This document shows, piece by piece, positions 27,133 to 37,899 of a stretch of 64,000 nt of DNA. Location: the NCBI RefSeq assembly GCF_014647215.1, contig NZ_BMOT01000003.1:267202-331201 (forward strand), read 5' to 3'. The DNA is from Shewanella aestuarii. GTDB lineage: Bacteria; Pseudomonadota; Gammaproteobacteria; Enterobacterales; Shewanellaceae. The notes beneath the pieces are model-generated. The model was not told the DNA's origin. It was given only the letters and a program-made list of their open reading frames with translations, and searched no databases. Numbering within the stretch: position 1 is the first letter of the stretch; every line of letters starts with the position of its first letter. A program made the translations under genes and the position numbers.

Positions 27133-27273
27133 GTTTTCCCTCAACTGAATGCCATTTATCTTAGCATTTAAAAATAAGCATATACTAATTTATACGACTC
27201 AACTTGTATCAAAGTTCAATACAAGTTGAGCATAGTGAATTAGAAACTAGAGCGAGTATTACTAGAATACAGC

Positions 27274-28332
27274 TTAATGGGTTTCACCATCGTCAGATAA
27301 AACTAGGCCTTTATTTTTTACACGGCGTTGCCATAATTTTCTCGCAAGCGCTTGCATGTCAGGCGCTAGATCTTTTGAGTCAACAATTTCTAAGCCAATT
27401 AATGTTTCAATAATATCCTCAATAGTGACAATGCCCTCGCTTGAACCATATTCATCTACAACCAATGCCATTTTCGCATTACGTTTAATCATCATTTGAA
27501 AAAGCGGCAACACTTTAACCGATGATGGAATAACAAATAAACTTTTCAAATGATCACTGATTTGCGCATCGGGTGTTTGACGGACATTCAATAGAATGTC
27601 ATTACGATTGACATAACCAATTACATTGTCACGTTCACCTTCATATACTGGCACTCGGGTAAACGGGCTTGATAAATGTTTGTCGATAAAATCATTGTGG
27701 CTAATATCGGTTGGCAATTTAAATATGACCGTTCTAGGGGTCATTATGTCGGTTACCACCATGTCTTTAACAGATAAGATTTGAGTCAAAATTTGTGATT
27801 CTTGCTCACCCAATTCGCCACTGTCTTTCCCCATTTTTGTCATGGCACTTAATTCCTGGCGAATGTATTGACCTTCTTCACCTTTGCCCAGTAGATTCGT
27901 CACCTTTTGCGACATCCATATTAGCGGTGCGGTTAACTTCTCCATCCAGAACAAACATATTGCAACTGTAGGCGCGAGTTTTCGCCAGTGATTAGCACCT
28001 AAGGTTTTAGGAATGATTTCTGAGAGGAATAAAATTAAGAATGTCAGTACTGCTGAGAATAAACCTAACATTTCACTGCCAAAAACCACCGCCGCTTGAG
28101 CGCCTGCTACCGCAGCCCCGACCGTGTGGGAAATCGTGTTTAGGGTTAAAATAGACACTAAAGGCGATTCAACATTTTGCTTTTGCTTATTCAGCAAGGC
28201 AGCAATTTGGGGATTGGACTCTCTTAAGTTGGCAATATAGCTTGGCGTGACCGATAAAAGTACAGCTTCAAAAACGCTACACAAAAAAGAAACTGCAATA
28301 GCAACAAACACAATAACAAACAAAGTTAACAT
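27274..28332 (-). CDS. CNNM/CorC-type membrane protein with CBS pair
   Basis: About 352 residues: an N-terminal CNNM (DUF21) domain with several membrane segments (VIVFVAIAVSFLCSVFEAVL, LFSAVLTFLILFLSEIIPKT) and a C-terminal pair of CBS domains (VTDIMTPRTVIFKLPTD; MALVVDEYGSSEGIVTIEDI). The family is tied to magnesium or other divalent-cation export and membrane homeostasis. No CorC_HlyC terminal domain follows the CBS pair, so it is the short form. Start is uncertain: in-frame ATGs at 28389, 28365 and 28332; I used 28332, where the hydrophobic first helix begins. Divergent from rlmN. Confidence 0.87.
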   Translation of the reverse strand: MLTLFVIVFVAIAVSFLCSVFEAVLLSVTPSYIANLRESNPQIAALLNKQKQNVESPLVSILTLNTISHTVGAAVAGAQAAVVFGSEMLGLFSAVLTFLILFLSEIIPKTLGANHWRKLAPTVAICLFWMEKLTAPLIWMSQKVTNLLGKGEEGQYIRQELSAMTKMGKDSGELGEQESQILTQILSVKDMVVTDIMTPRTVIFKLPTDISHNDFIDKHLSSPFTRVPVYEGERDNVIGYVNRNDILLNVRQTPDAQISDHLKSLFVIPSSVKVLPLFQMMIKRNAKMALVVDEYGSSEGIVTIEDIIETLIGLEIVDSKDLAPDMQALARKLWQRRVKNKGLVLSDDGETH

Positions 28333-28432
28333 AAATGTAAGTAAAAACTTCCTCGTATCAGGCATTATTGCCCGCGAGGATATTATCATATTATCAAACT
28401 CGGATATACTGGCTAAAACGTGATATGGCCTG

Positions 28433-28438
28433 TATAAT
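28433..28438 (+). promoter_or_regulatory. Candidate -10 element for rlmN
   Basis: A perfect TATAAT at 28433-28438 lies 43 bp before the rlmN start codon in the gap from the CNNM gene. The -35 region about 17 bp upstream is weak (TGGCTA), so this is a suggestion only. Confidence 0.4.
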
Positions 28439-28480
28439 TCGCCGCCCTGTTACAGGTTTTAGGTGTTTGAGGTTAGGCAA

Positions 28481-29602
28481 ATGAGTGAAAAGAAAATCAA
28501 TTTATTAAATCTTGATCGTAAAGGACTGCGAGCGTTGTTCAGCGAAATGGGTGAAAAACCGTTCCGTGCCGATCAATTAATGAAGTGGATTTATCACTTT
28601 GGCGTCAGCGACTTCGAAGAAATGAACAATATAAACAAAGCATTGCGGGCTAAGCTTGCTGCTAAATGTGAAATTGTTGCACCTGAAATTGCCAGTTATC
28701 AAAAATCTAATGATGGCACAATTAAGTTTGCCATCGATGTAGGACAAGGCCAAGAAGTTGAAACTGTGTATATTCCAGAAGAAGACCGTGCAACCTTGTG
28801 CGTGTCATCTCAAGTTGGTTGTGCACTTGAATGTACCTTCTGTTCAACCGGTCAGCAGGGTTTTAATCGCAATTTAACGGTTTCAGAAATTGTTGGTCAA
28901 GTTTGGCGGGTATCGCAATTTTTAGGTTTTCATAAAGATACCGGCGATCGTCCTATTTCTAACGTCGTTATGATGGGCATGGGTGAACCACTTCTCAATT
29001 TAGCCAACGTGATACCCGCAATGGATATTATGTTGGATGATTTTGGTTTTAGTTTATCAAAACGCCGAGTGACTTTATCTACATCAGGCATTGTTCCTGC
29101 TCTTGATAAATTAGGTGATGCTATTGATGTTGCGCTAGCTGTGAGTATTCATGCACCAAACGATGAGCTTCGCGATGTATTAGTGCCAGTCAACAAAAAA
29201 TATCCACTCGAAGAGTTTTTAGCGGGTATTCGTCGTTATTTAGCCAAGTCAAATGCAAACCGTGGTCGAGTTACAGTTGAATACGTTATGCTGGACCATA
29301 TTAACGACAGTACAGACCAAGCGCATGAATTGGCTAAAGTGATAAAAGACACGCCATGTAAGATTAATTTAATTCCATTTAACCCTTATCCAGGGTCTCC
29401 ATACGGGCGTTCTTCTAATTCAAGAATTGACCGTTTCTCTAAAGTACTTATGGAATATGGATTAACTGTTATAGTACGTAAAACTCGCGGGGATGATATT
29501 GATGCCGCTTGCGGACAACTTGCAGGTGATATTCGTGATCGCACTAAACGTTTAGCAAAAAAACAAATGCAACAAAACCAGATTTCAGTCACAATGGATT
29601 AA
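28481..29602 (+). CDS. rlmN: 23S rRNA (A2503-C2) / tRNA (A37-C2) methyltransferase RlmN
   Basis: A 373-residue radical SAM enzyme that puts a methyl group on C2 of A2503 in 23S rRNA and A37 in some tRNAs. The iron-sulfur motif CxxxCxxC appears in [13 protein letters not shown]; the mechanistic second cysteine is in the C-terminal [11 protein letters not shown]. Other blocks are [23 protein letters not shown] and [21 protein letters not shown] 28481 was chosen over an upstream in-frame start at 28463 because [16 protein letters not shown] matches family N-termini. First gene of the rlmN-pilW-rodZ-ispG-hisS-yfgM-bamB-der run. Confidence 0.97.
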   Translation: MSEKKINLLNLDRKGLRALFSEMGEKPFRADQLMKWIYHFGVSDFEEMNNINKALRAKLAAKCEIVAPEIASYQKSNDGTIKFAIDVGQGQEVETVYIPEEDRATLCVSSQVGCALECTFCSTGQQGFNRNLTVSEIVGQVWRVSQFLGFHKDTGDRPISNVVMMGMGEPLLNLANVIPAMDIMLDDFGFSLSKRRVTLSTSGIVPALDKLGDAIDVALAVSIHAPNDELRDVLVPVNKKYPLEEFLAGIRRYLAKSNANRGRVTVEYVMLDHINDSTDQAHELAKVIKDTPCKINLIPFNPYPGSPYGRSSNSRIDRFSKVLMEYGLTVIVRKTRGDDIDAACGQLAGDIRDRTKRLAKKQMQQNQISVTMD

Positions 29603-29633
29603 CTCTTTGTTTGCAAAATAAATAGGCTTATCA

Positions 29634-30419
29634 ATGAAGCTCAGAATGCAAAAAATAGTGTTAGTAGGTTTATTCGGTTTGTCCCTTGGTGGATGTGTGA
29701 CCGAGCGAACCTACAGTGGAACAGATATTCCCGTCGCTGAACGTGATATCGATAAAGTGGCAGCAGCGCGCGAACGGATGCAATTAGGACTCACCTATTT
29801 ACGTCGTGGAAATAGCGAGCAAGCAAAATATAATTTAGATAGAGCCGTTGAATTTGCACCGAAAATGAGTGAAGTGCATGTTGCAATGGCATATTACTAT
29901 CAAACCGTTGGCGATTTAGCACGCACTGAAAGTGCTTATAATGATGCTATCGAAGCGAGTGATGCATCGGGTGATGCAAAAAATAACTTTGGGGTATTCT
30001 TATGCCAGCAAAAAAAATACGCCCGGGCAGAGACAATGTTTCTAGAGGCGATTGAAACGCCTAAATATACTCGAACAGCATCAAGCTATGAAAACTTAGG
30101 TGTTTGCAGCCGAAGTGATGGTAAGCTAACCAAAGCGCGTGAATATTTTATGATGGCATTAAAGTATGATCCGCGCCGTGGAAACACATTAATCGGATTA
30201 ACAGAGTTGGACATGGAAGCATCCGACTATGCAAGTGCTCGCGACACTTTGGCTCGATATCACCAAGTTGCGAATGAAACTGCGGAAAGTTTAGCGTTAG
30301 GGATTAAAATAGAGCAAGGGCTTGGCGATATCAACGCCATGAAGCGTTTTGGCATCTTATTGATAGCTAAATTCCCTGCATCTCCTCAAGCACAAGAATA
30401 TAGAGCTAACTTGCATTAA
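29634..30419 (+). CDS. pilW: Type IV pilus biogenesis/stability lipoprotein PilW (PilF)
   Basis: A 261-residue lipoprotein with signal KIVLVGLFGLSLGG and lipobox GGCV. The rest is a stack of TPR units (RMQLGLTYLRRGNSEQAKYN, HVAMAYYYQTVGDLARTESA, NNFGVFLCQQKKYARAETMF, NLGVCSRSDGKLTKAREYFM). PilW/PilF is the pilotin that localises and assembles the PilQ secretin in the outer membrane for type IV pili. It lies between rlmN and rodZ as in Vibrio and Pseudomonas. The stop TAA is followed immediately by the rodZ ATG. Confidence 0.93.
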   Translation: MKLRMQKIVLVGLFGLSLGGCVTERTYSGTDIPVAERDIDKVAAARERMQLGLTYLRRGNSEQAKYNLDRAVEFAPKMSEVHVAMAYYYQTVGDLARTESAYNDAIEASDASGDAKNNFGVFLCQQKKYARAETMFLEAIETPKYTRTASSYENLGVCSRSDGKLTKAREYFMMALKYDPRRGNTLIGLTELDMEASDYASARDTLARYHQVANETAESLALGIKIEQGLGDINAMKRFGILLIAKFPASPQAQEYRANLH

Positions 30420-31463
30420 ATGACAATAGAAAAATTAGACGAGACCACAGAAGCAGTTGAAACCGTGAATGACATTGCCACCGTCGGGGCAATTCTTAAA
30501 ACTGCACGTGAAAACAAAGGCATTACCATTGAGGCTGCTGCATTACAATTGCATTTACGCCCGCGCATTTTGATGGATATTGAAGCCGATAATTTTGATA
30601 ATATTGCCTCCAATACCTATGCTCGTGGTTATATCAAAAATTATGCCCGCTTTATCGAAGCCGATATTGAGGCTATCAAATCATGCTTGAATCAACAGAT
30701 ACCTGAGCATGTTCCTCCCACGATGCAAAGCTTTTCGCGAAAAACATCCCGAGAAGCAAGAGATAGCCGTTTAAATCTAGTGACTTATGCTATCGCGTTT
30801 ATTTTACTTGCGATGTTGGTTTTATGGTGGGTACAAAAGTCAGATTTAATTACCCAATCAAACTTTGCTTTACCCACGGTAGAGGAAATGCAAGCCGAGA
30901 CAGTAACGCTTGATGATAATTATGCTAACTTATTGGCGCCAATAGAAAGACCAAACAGTGCAGACGTTGAGTTTGTTGACCCAGCTTTGAGTGATGCTAA
31001 TACCGCAACTCAACCATCAATTGGTTCACAACAAGCAATCGTCCCTGTTGATGTTGTTAATACCGAAGAAGTAGCAACCAACAGCAACCAGGTGAGCGCA
31101 AGTGGTTTAACTAACAATAGTTCAGCGGTTTCTAATGACGCTGTATCCCCAGCGACACCGCAAATCGTTGCATCAAGCCAATCTGAAATCAACAATAGTG
31201 ATGCAGCAGCCAATGGTTTATCCGTAGTTGCAATGTCGTTATCTGCTGATTGTTGGATTAATTTGGTTGATGTAAATGGTAAAGTCTTAGTCGATGGCGT
31301 CAAGACAGCAGGTCATGAAGTGAATGTGTCTGGTAAAGCTCCGTTTAAATTGATTCTAGGCGCACCCCAAGCTGTGTCGTTAACACTTAATGGTAATAAG
31401 GTTGATTTATCGGAATATGATAATGGCCGTGTGGCTCGTATCACATTAACCCAACCTAATTAA
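30420..31463 (+). CDS. rodZ: Cytoskeletal protein RodZ
   Basis: A 347-residue single-pass protein. An N-terminal helix-turn-helix of the Xre type (GAILKTARENKGITIEAAAL, LRPRILMDIEADNFDNIASN, TYARGYIKNYARFIE) binds MreB; a membrane helix (LVTYAIAFILLAMLVLWWVQ, about residues 115-135); a Ser/Asn/Thr-rich periplasmic linker; and a C-terminal DUF4115 domain (LSADCWINLVDVNGKVLVDG). RodZ links MreB to the elongation machinery for rod shape. The start codon abuts the pilW stop, so translation is probably coupled. Confidence 0.95.
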   Translation: MTIEKLDETTEAVETVNDIATVGAILKTARENKGITIEAAALQLHLRPRILMDIEADNFDNIASNTYARGYIKNYARFIEADIEAIKSCLNQQIPEHVPPTMQSFSRKTSREARDSRLNLVTYAIAFILLAMLVLWWVQKSDLITQSNFALPTVEEMQAETVTLDDNYANLLAPIERPNSADVEFVDPALSDANTATQPSIGSQQAIVPVDVVNTEEVATNSNQVSASGLTNNSSAVSNDAVSPATPQIVASSQSEINNSDAAANGLSVVAMSLSADCWINLVDVNGKVLVDGVKTAGHEVNVSGKAPFKLILGAPQAVSLTLNGNKVDLSEYDNGRVARITLTQPN

Positions 31464-31547
31464 AAATATAGACTTTTAGGTTTATTATCGAATTCATTGG
31501 TATGGTTTTAATCGCCACTTTAATAAATTTTAGTAGAGCAACATTGC

Positions 31548-32663
31548 ATGTATAACGAATCTCCAATTATCCGCCGACCTTCGACACGCATTTATGTTGG
31601 AAACGTTCCGATTGGTGACGGGGCGCCGATTGCCGTGCAGTCGATGACCAACACCAAAACGGATGATGTTGCCGCTACGGTCGCTCAAATTCGTGCACTT
31701 GAAAAAGTTGGTGCCGATATTGTCCGCGTATCTGTTCCTACAATGGATGCTGCTGAAGCGTTTAAATTAATTAAACAACAAGTGAATGTGCCTTTAGTCG
31801 CAGATATACATTTTGATTATCGTATTGCATTAAAAGTGGCTGAGTACGGCGCAGACTGCTTACGAATTAATCCTGGAAATATCGGCAATGAAGAACGTAT
31901 TCGCAGTGTTGTTGAATGTGCTAGAGATAAAAATATCCCCATACGAATAGGGGTGAATGGTGGTTCATTAGAAAAAGATTTAATGGACAAGTACCGTGAG
32001 CCAACTCCAGAGGCGTTGCTTGAGTCAGCAATGCGTCATGTGGATATATTAGATAGATTGAATTTTGACCAGTTTAAAGTCAGTGTCAAAGCTTCTGATG
32101 TTTTCTTGGCGGTAGAGTCTTATCGTCTGCTGGCAAAACAAATTAGACAACCATTGCATTTAGGCATTACAGAAGCGGGCGGTATGCGTTCTGGTTCAGT
32201 AAAGTCTGCTGTGGGACTCGGTATGTTATTGGCTGAAGGTATTGGTGATACGTTACGTATTTCGTTGGCGGCGGATCCTGTTGAAGAAATTAAAGTCGGT
32301 TTTGATATTTTAAAATCGCTACGCATACGTAGTCGCGGGATTAATTTTATTGCTTGTCCATCATGCTCGCGTCAAGAGTTTGATGTTATTTCAACAGTAA
32401 ATGAGTTAGAACGTCGTCTTGAGGATGTCACTACAGCAATGGATGTTTCCATTATTGGCTGTGTTGTTAATGGTCCAGGTGAAGCATTAGTTTCCCATAT
32501 TGGCCTGACGGGTGGTCACCGGAAAAGTGGTTACTACGATGATGGTGAACGTCAAAAAGAACGTTTTGATAATGACAATATCGTGGATTCTCTAGAGGCA
32601 AAAATTCGCGCTAAAGCCAGTATGATGGCAAACCGCATTGAGATCAGCGATACAACTGAATAA
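31548..32663 (+). CDS. ispG: 4-hydroxy-3-methylbut-2-enyl diphosphate synthase IspG
   Basis: A 371-residue iron-sulfur enzyme of the non-mevalonate (MEP) isoprenoid pathway that reductively opens methylerythritol cyclodiphosphate. Signatures: [67 protein letters not shown], and the [4Fe-4S] ligands in [13 protein letters not shown] and [12 protein letters not shown]. Length is normal. In the conserved order rodZ-ispG-hisS. Confidence 0.98.
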   Translation: MYNESPIIRRPSTRIYVGNVPIGDGAPIAVQSMTNTKTDDVAATVAQIRALEKVGADIVRVSVPTMDAAEAFKLIKQQVNVPLVADIHFDYRIALKVAEYGADCLRINPGNIGNEERIRSVVECARDKNIPIRIGVNGGSLEKDLMDKYREPTPEALLESAMRHVDILDRLNFDQFKVSVKASDVFLAVESYRLLAKQIRQPLHLGITEAGGMRSGSVKSAVGLGMLLAEGIGDTLRISLAADPVEEIKVGFDILKSLRIRSRGINFIACPSCSRQEFDVISTVNELERRLEDVTTAMDVSIIGCVVNGPGEALVSHIGLTGGHRKSGYYDDGERQKERFDNDNIVDSLEAKIRAKASMMANRIEISDTTE

Positions 32664-32776
32664 TTTTGTGCCTGTGCCATCTATCAGGTATTACCTGGTC
32701 TAAAAGCATGGGCGATGTGTTTATTGGTTAACCAAGGTTGTTGGTTTAGCCTAGCAATTTAACGGACGAGTTATCT

Positions 32777-34051
32777 GTGGCAAAACAAATCCAAGCTATT
32801 CGCGGCATGAATGATCTTCTGCCAACTCAAAGCCCAGTATGGCAAAAGGTAGAGTCGATTATTCGCTCATCTGTCAGTGCTTTTGGTTATAGCGAAATTC
32901 GTACTCCTATTGTGGAGAGTACCGATCTTTTTAAACGTTCAATTGGTGAAGTCACCGATATCGTTGAAAAAGAAATGTATACCTTTGAAGACCGTAATGG
33001 CGACAGTTTAACACTGCGACCAGAAGGAACCGCTTCGACTGTTCGAGCGGGGAATGAACATGGTTTGCTATACAATCAAGAGCAGCGTTTATGGTACATG
33101 GGGCCTATGTTCCGTCATGAGCGTCCTCAAAAAGGTCGCTACCGTCAATTCCACCAATTTGGTGTGGAAATTTATGGTATTGGCAGTGCAGATATTGATG
33201 CTGAAGTATTAATGCTATCAGCACGTCTATGGCAACAACTCGGCATTGAAGAACATGTTTCTTTAGAGTTGAACACCTTAGGCGATCCTGCTGAACGTGC
33301 AGCTTATCGTGAGGCTTTAATTGCATTTTTAGAGCAACACAAAGATAAGTTAGATGAAGACAGTAAGCGTCGCATGTATAGTAATCCTTTGCGTGTTTTG
33401 GACTCGAAAGATCAAAATGTACAGACATTATTAACTGATGCTCCAGCATTGAATGACTATTTAGGCGAAGAGTCGAAAACACATTTTTCAACCTTGTGTG
33501 AACTCTTAGACGCGGTTGGCATCCAATACACCATTAATCCTCGTTTAGTTCGTGGATTAGACTATTACAATCGCACTGTTTTTGAGTGGGTGACAAGTAG
33601 CCTTGGATCCCAAGGAACAGTACTTGCTGGTGGTCGTTATGATGGTCTAGTTGGTCAACTTGGTGGTAAAGATACCCCAGCAGTTGGCTTTGCTATGGGA
33701 CTAGAGCGTATTGTACTGCTACTTGAAACCTTAGAGCTTAATAATGATATCGCCTCAGAAGTGGACGTTTACGTTACTGCTATGGGTGATAACTGTGTGG
33801 TTGAAGCAATTAAAGTTGCACAAGAGTTGCGTCAACAACTGCCAACGCTTAAAGTCATGAGTCATTGTGGTGGTGGAAACTTTAAAAAGCAGATGAAGCG
33901 TGCCGACAAAAGCGGTGCACAGTTTGCTTTAATTATTGGTGAAAACGAAATTGCTAATGATCAAGTTGCCATCAAGCCACTAAGAAATAACAACGAACAA
34001 CAATTAGTTACCCGCAGTGAGCTGGTAGCTAAACTTGCAGAACTGATTTAG
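32777..34051 (+). CDS. hisS: Histidine--tRNA ligase
   Basis: A 424-residue class II synthetase charging tRNA-His. Motif 1 region [15 protein letters not shown], motif 2 [18 protein letters not shown], the histidine-binding loops [15 protein letters not shown] and [13 protein letters not shown], motif 3 [10 protein letters not shown], then the anticodon-binding domain ([20 protein letters not shown]). The start is a GTG at 32777, just after a weak site; there is no better ATG upstream. Preceded by a 113-bp gap after ispG. Confidence 0.97.
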   Translation: MAKQIQAIRGMNDLLPTQSPVWQKVESIIRSSVSAFGYSEIRTPIVESTDLFKRSIGEVTDIVEKEMYTFEDRNGDSLTLRPEGTASTVRAGNEHGLLYNQEQRLWYMGPMFRHERPQKGRYRQFHQFGVEIYGIGSADIDAEVLMLSARLWQQLGIEEHVSLELNTLGDPAERAAYREALIAFLEQHKDKLDEDSKRRMYSNPLRVLDSKDQNVQTLLTDAPALNDYLGEESKTHFSTLCELLDAVGIQYTINPRLVRGLDYYNRTVFEWVTSSLGSQGTVLAGGRYDGLVGQLGGKDTPAVGFAMGLERIVLLLETLELNNDIASEVDVYVTAMGDNCVVEAIKVAQELRQQLPTLKVMSHCGGGNFKKQMKRADKSGAQFALIIGENEIANDQVAIKPLRNNNEQQLVTRSELVAKLAELI

Positions 34052-34066
34052 AAAGGGGAAGTGCGC

Positions 34067-34687
34067 GTGGAAATTTATAGCACAGAAGAACAACAAGTAG
34101 ATGCTATCAAGCAGTTCTGGAAAGATTACGGATCATCAATTGCCATTGGTGCTGTAGTAGGTTTAGGTGGTTTATTTGGTTGGAATACTTATTCTGACAT
34201 GAAAGTGAAGTCTGCTGAACAAGCTTCTGAGTCTTTTGAACAGTTAGCAAATAATGCAACTAACCCAGCGGTATTTATTGAAGGCGCGGGTAATTTTGTT
34301 AAAGAGCATGATCAAAAAGGCTATCAGGCATTGCTTGAGTTGATGACGGCTAAAGCCGCTGTTGATGCAGGTGATTTAACTAAAGCTGAAGATGCCTATA
34401 AGCGTATTATTGTTGCTAAGCCTGGCGCGAGTATCGATATGGTAGCCACTATTCGTTTAGCGCGTTTACAAGCTGAGCAAGGTAACGTGGGGACTGCACT
34501 GCAAACATTAGAATCAGTAACTGATACGGCATTTGTTTCGCAACGCGAAGAATTAAAAGGCGACTTTTTAGTTCGCCAAGGTGATCTTGTTTCTGCGAAG
34601 CAAGCCTACCAAACAGCAATTGATAATGGCGGTGCATTAACTAATCCAGCATTAACGATAAAGTTAGATAACCTAAACAAGGCATAA
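34067..34687 (+). CDS. yfgM: YfgM-type ancillary SecYEG translocon/TPR protein
   Basis: A 206-residue inner-membrane protein. An N-terminal cytoplasmic stretch MEIYSTEEQQVDAIKQFWKD, one membrane helix (IAIGAVVGLGGLFGWNTY) and a periplasmic TPR-like domain (ALLELMTAKAAVDAGDLTKA, TIRLARLQAEQGNVGTALQT). In E. coli YfgM binds PpiD at the SecYEG translocon and influences periplasmic stress response. I use the GTG at 34067, seven bases after AGGGGA; a GTG at 34061 is too close to that site. Confidence 0.92.
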   Translation: MEIYSTEEQQVDAIKQFWKDYGSSIAIGAVVGLGGLFGWNTYSDMKVKSAEQASESFEQLANNATNPAVFIEGAGNFVKEHDQKGYQALLELMTAKAAVDAGDLTKAEDAYKRIIVAKPGASIDMVATIRLARLQAEQGNVGTALQTLESVTDTAFVSQREELKGDFLVRQGDLVSAKQAYQTAIDNGGALTNPALTIKLDNLNKA

Positions 34688-34698
34688 GGAATTAGCCA

Positions 34699-35931
34699 AT
34701 GAAGTTATGGTATAAAAATCTACTTGCGGCTGGTTTAGGTATGGCCCTTATTTCTGGTTGTTCTTCAAGTGATGTCGAAGAAGAGCCAGTGAGTGAATTA
34801 GTTGAAATTCAAGCTTCGGTATTTCCTGAGGTCAGCTGGAGCAAAAGCATAGGTAATGGCGTAGGTGATTATTATTCACAATTACGTCCTACTGTGCGCT
34901 ACGGTAAAATTTTTGTTGCCGATCGTGACGGTGAAGTTCGAGCTTATGATCAGCAAACGCTTGAGCTTCTATGGAGCAAAGACTTTAATGAAGAGTTTAG
35001 CGAACAACTGAACATCAAAACCAAAGGTATTCGCCTAGCGGCAGGTGTCACAGCGGCTCGTAATAAAGTGTTTGTAGGTGGCGAAACCGGTTTGTTGGCT
35101 GCCTTAGATGAAGCAACAGGTGATGTACTTTGGTCAGCACAAGGCAATGGCGAATTATTATCTGCACCATCGGTTGCTGAAGATGTGGTTACGGTTAATT
35201 CCAGTAAAGGTTTGTTTGAAGCTTTCGATATTGATGACGGTAAAAAGTTATGGACCTATGAAATGCAACTACCCAACTTGACCCTTCGCGGTACAGGTTC
35301 TGCAGCTTATGAAGCGGGTGGTTTCTTTTTAGGTACGGCTGACGGTAAAGTTGCTGTGGTTGTGAAAAACAACGGTCAAGTCGCATGGGAACAATCCATC
35401 TATACTCCTACAGGGGGAAATGAGTTTACCCGTATGGCCGATGTAGACATGACCCCATTAATACTGGGCGATAATCTATTTGTGGCAAGTTACAATGGTA
35501 ACTTAGTATCAATGGAACTTCGCAGTGGCAGAATCGTCTGGTCGCGTAAATACTCTAGCTTTAATGAGTTAGCCGCAGCGGGATTAAGTTTATATTTAGT
35601 TGATGACCGCAGCCGTATTTATTCGGTTGATCGCCGTAATGGCTTAGAGCTATGGTCAAATAGCACGCTTAAAAATCGTGATTTAACTTCTCCTGCTACT
35701 ATCGGTGACTATTTGGTTGTCGGTGATTTTGAAGGTTATTTACATGTGTTAAACCGCGACGATGGCGTTGTTGTTGGACGTGTTGAAGTTGATAGTGATG
35801 GCTTATATGGCCAACCTTTAGTGGTAGATGATAAAATTTACCTTCAAGGTCGAAGCGGTAAGCTTGCTATTGTTACCCTAAATGGTGATGGTAGCGTAGC
35901 AACAAACGAAGAAGTCGCCGCTGACGAATAA
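34699..35931 (+). CDS. bamB: Outer membrane protein assembly factor BamB (lipoprotein)
   Basis: A 410-residue lipoprotein: signal peptide LLAAGLGMALISGCSSS with lipobox ISGC, then an eight-bladed beta-propeller with PQQ/YncE-like repeats (ALDEATGDVLWSAQG, AFDIDDGKKLWTYEM, SMELRSGRIVWSRKY, SVDRRNGLELWSNST). BamB binds BamA and supports barrel folding. Eleven bases separate it from yfgM. The other BAM lipoprotein in the window, bamE, is in a separate locus. Confidence 0.96.
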   Translation: MKLWYKNLLAAGLGMALISGCSSSDVEEEPVSELVEIQASVFPEVSWSKSIGNGVGDYYSQLRPTVRYGKIFVADRDGEVRAYDQQTLELLWSKDFNEEFSEQLNIKTKGIRLAAGVTAARNKVFVGGETGLLAALDEATGDVLWSAQGNGELLSAPSVAEDVVTVNSSKGLFEAFDIDDGKKLWTYEMQLPNLTLRGTGSAAYEAGGFFLGTADGKVAVVVKNNGQVAWEQSIYTPTGGNEFTRMADVDMTPLILGDNLFVASYNGNLVSMELRSGRIVWSRKYSSFNELAAAGLSLYLVDDRSRIYSVDRRNGLELWSNSTLKNRDLTSPATIGDYLVVGDFEGYLHVLNRDDGVVVGRVEVDSDGLYGQPLVVDDKIYLQGRSGKLAIVTLNGDGSVATNEEVAADE

Positions 35932-35958
35932 CAGCAAAGCAATTTCTAACAAATAGGG

Positions 35959-36005
35959 TATAATGTACCTTATTAGAGCCCCTGGAAGCTTTCCGGGGGC
36001 TTTTT
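35959..36005 (+). promoter_or_regulatory. -10 element followed by hairpin terminator/attenuator upstream of der
   Basis: A TATAAT sits at 35959-35964. Thirteen bases on, an 11-bp hairpin, AGCCCCTGGAA-GCT-TTCCGGGGGCT (35977-36001), runs into TTTTT (36001-36005). The hairpin looks like the bamB terminator, but a transcript from the TATAAT would begin at its foot, so it could also attenuate der. The der ATG is at 36033. Confidence 0.7.
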
Positions 36006-36032
36006 ATTGAGACGTATTTTAGAGGCAAAATC

Positions 36033-37499
36033 ATGATCCCTGTAGTGGCCCTTGTTGGGCGACCCAATGTCGGAAAATCGACATTATTTAATCGTCTAAC
36101 ACGTACCCGTGATGCATTAGTCGCTGACTTTCCTGGATTGACCCGTGACCGTAAATATGGCCGCGCTTATCTGGCTGGCTATGAATTTATTGTGGTTGAT
36201 ACTGGCGGTATTGATGGCACTGAAGAAGGGATCGAAACCAAGATGGCTGAGCAGTCTTTGGCTGCGATTGAAGAAGCAGATGTGGTGCTATTTTTAACTG
36301 ATGCCCGAGCTGGTTTGACTGCCGCTGATTTGGCGATAGCACAGCATCTGCGTAGTCGTGATAAAGTCACCTTTGTTGTTGCTAACAAAGTCGATGGTAT
36401 TGATGCTGATTCTGCATGTGCTGAATTTTGGTCACTGGGTTTGGGCGAAGTCTATCAAATGGCAGCGGCTCAAGGTCGTGGCGTAACCAACATGATCGAT
36501 TACGCTTTAACGCCTTACGCAGAAGCCATGGGGATTGTGCGTGACGAAGAAGAACAGGGCGATGTAGTCGAGCGCGAATATACCGAAGAAGAAGCTGAAG
36601 CTGAACAAGCTCGCTTACAAAGCTTGCCAATTAAATTAGCGATTATTGGAAAACCCAATGTGGGTAAATCAACCCTGACTAATCGTATTTTAGGTGAAGA
36701 AAGGGTTGTGGTTTATGACGAGCCTGGAACAACACGCGACAGCATTTATATTCCAATGGAACGAGAAGGTCGTGAGTATATTCTGATTGATACCGCTGGG
36801 GTTCGTCGTCGCAGCAAAGTGCATGAAGTGATTGAAAAGTTTTCGGTGATCAAAACCCTTAAAGCGGTTGAAGATTCGAACGTGGTTTTGTTGATTATTG
36901 ATGCCCGAGAAGGTATTGCTGAACAAGATTTAGGTTTATTGGGCTTTGCATTGAATGCTGGCCGTGCATTAGTGATTGCTGTTAACAAGTGGGACGGTAT
37001 AGACCAAAATATCAAAGACCGCGTTAAGAGTGAGTTAGATCGCCGTCTAGGTTTTATCGATTTTGCTCGAATTCATTTTATTTCGGCACTACACGGTACA
37101 GGTGTTGGTCATTTGTATGAATCAATCGAAGAAGCTTACGACAGTGCTACGCGTCGTGTTAGTACCTCAATGCTGACTCGAATTATGCAAATGTCTCAAG
37201 ACGATCATCAGCCTCCATTGGTAAACGGTCGTCGCGTTAAGCTTAAGTATGCTCATGCCGGTGGTTATAATCCGCCAATCGTGGTTGTACATGGTAACCA
37301 GGTAACCAAGCTACCTGATTCATACAAACGTTATATGATGAACTACTTCCGTCGTTCATTAAATGTAGTAGGCACGCCTATTCAATTACGTTTCCATGAA
37401 GGTGCTAACCCGTTTGAAGGCCGCGGCGAGAAGTTAACCCTCAGCCAAGAGCGTCGCCGCAAACGTGCAACAAGCCATATACGTGACCGTAAGAAATAA
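36033..37499 (+). CDS. der: Ribosome biogenesis GTPase Der (EngA)
   Basis: A 488-residue tandem GTPase needed for 50S subunit maturation. First G domain: [16 protein letters not shown] (P-loop), [18 protein letters not shown]. Second: [40 protein letters not shown]. The C-terminal KH-like domain is [20 protein letters not shown] and the tail is highly basic ([15 protein letters not shown]). An acidic linker rich in E (about 165-190) separates the G domains. It closes the conserved block and is followed by a strong terminator. Confidence 0.97.
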   Translation: MIPVVALVGRPNVGKSTLFNRLTRTRDALVADFPGLTRDRKYGRAYLAGYEFIVVDTGGIDGTEEGIETKMAEQSLAAIEEADVVLFLTDARAGLTAADLAIAQHLRSRDKVTFVVANKVDGIDADSACAEFWSLGLGEVYQMAAAQGRGVTNMIDYALTPYAEAMGIVRDEEEQGDVVEREYTEEEAEAEQARLQSLPIKLAIIGKPNVGKSTLTNRILGEERVVVYDEPGTTRDSIYIPMEREGREYILIDTAGVRRRSKVHEVIEKFSVIKTLKAVEDSNVVLLIIDAREGIAEQDLGLLGFALNAGRALVIAVNKWDGIDQNIKDRVKSELDRRLGFIDFARIHFISALHGTGVGHLYESIEEAYDSATRRVSTSMLTRIMQMSQDDHQPPLVNGRRVKLKYAHAGGYNPPIVVVHGNQVTKLPDSYKRYMMNYFRRSLNVVGTPIQLRFHEGANPFEGRGEKLTLSQERRRKRATSHIRDRKK

Positions 37500-37540
37500 A
37501 CTTTGCTTAATTAGCTATGTGCTCTAAGTAATAAGCAAAA

Positions 37541-37572
37541 ATGCCAGTAAATGAGGTTTACTGGCATTTTTT
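37541..37572 (+). terminator. Terminator after der
   Basis: ATGCCAGTAAA-TGAGG-TTTACTGGCAT, a perfect 11-bp stem (37541-37567), continuing into TTTTT. The A run upstream makes it possibly bidirectional. Confidence 0.9.
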
Positions 37573-37899
37573 ATGCGTGATTACAAACTTTACCTGCCCA
37601 ACAATATTTTACTCCTCCGATAACCACACTCAATTCTTGTGCTGTTAGCCAATAACTGATTTGTATCAGTCATTTTGTTTTTGATATTGAGTCATAGCCC
37701 AACAAGTTTAAGTATGTTCCTAGCAAGCATTAATAATGAATTGAACCTTAAAATTACCAAGGTGAACGAAATTTAATTCAAACCTATATTGTGTAAATCT
37801 AACCTTAGATTGATAATCATAATTAGTTTTTACGTTGTTATTCTTTTATATGTATTTGAAAATCAGTGTGTTAGGTTTTCATTAGCTAAGGATATTGTT

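Noticed and set aside
33105..33491. 128-codon minus-strand frame inside hisS
   Set aside because: Shadow of the clear hisS coding sequence, with no family features.
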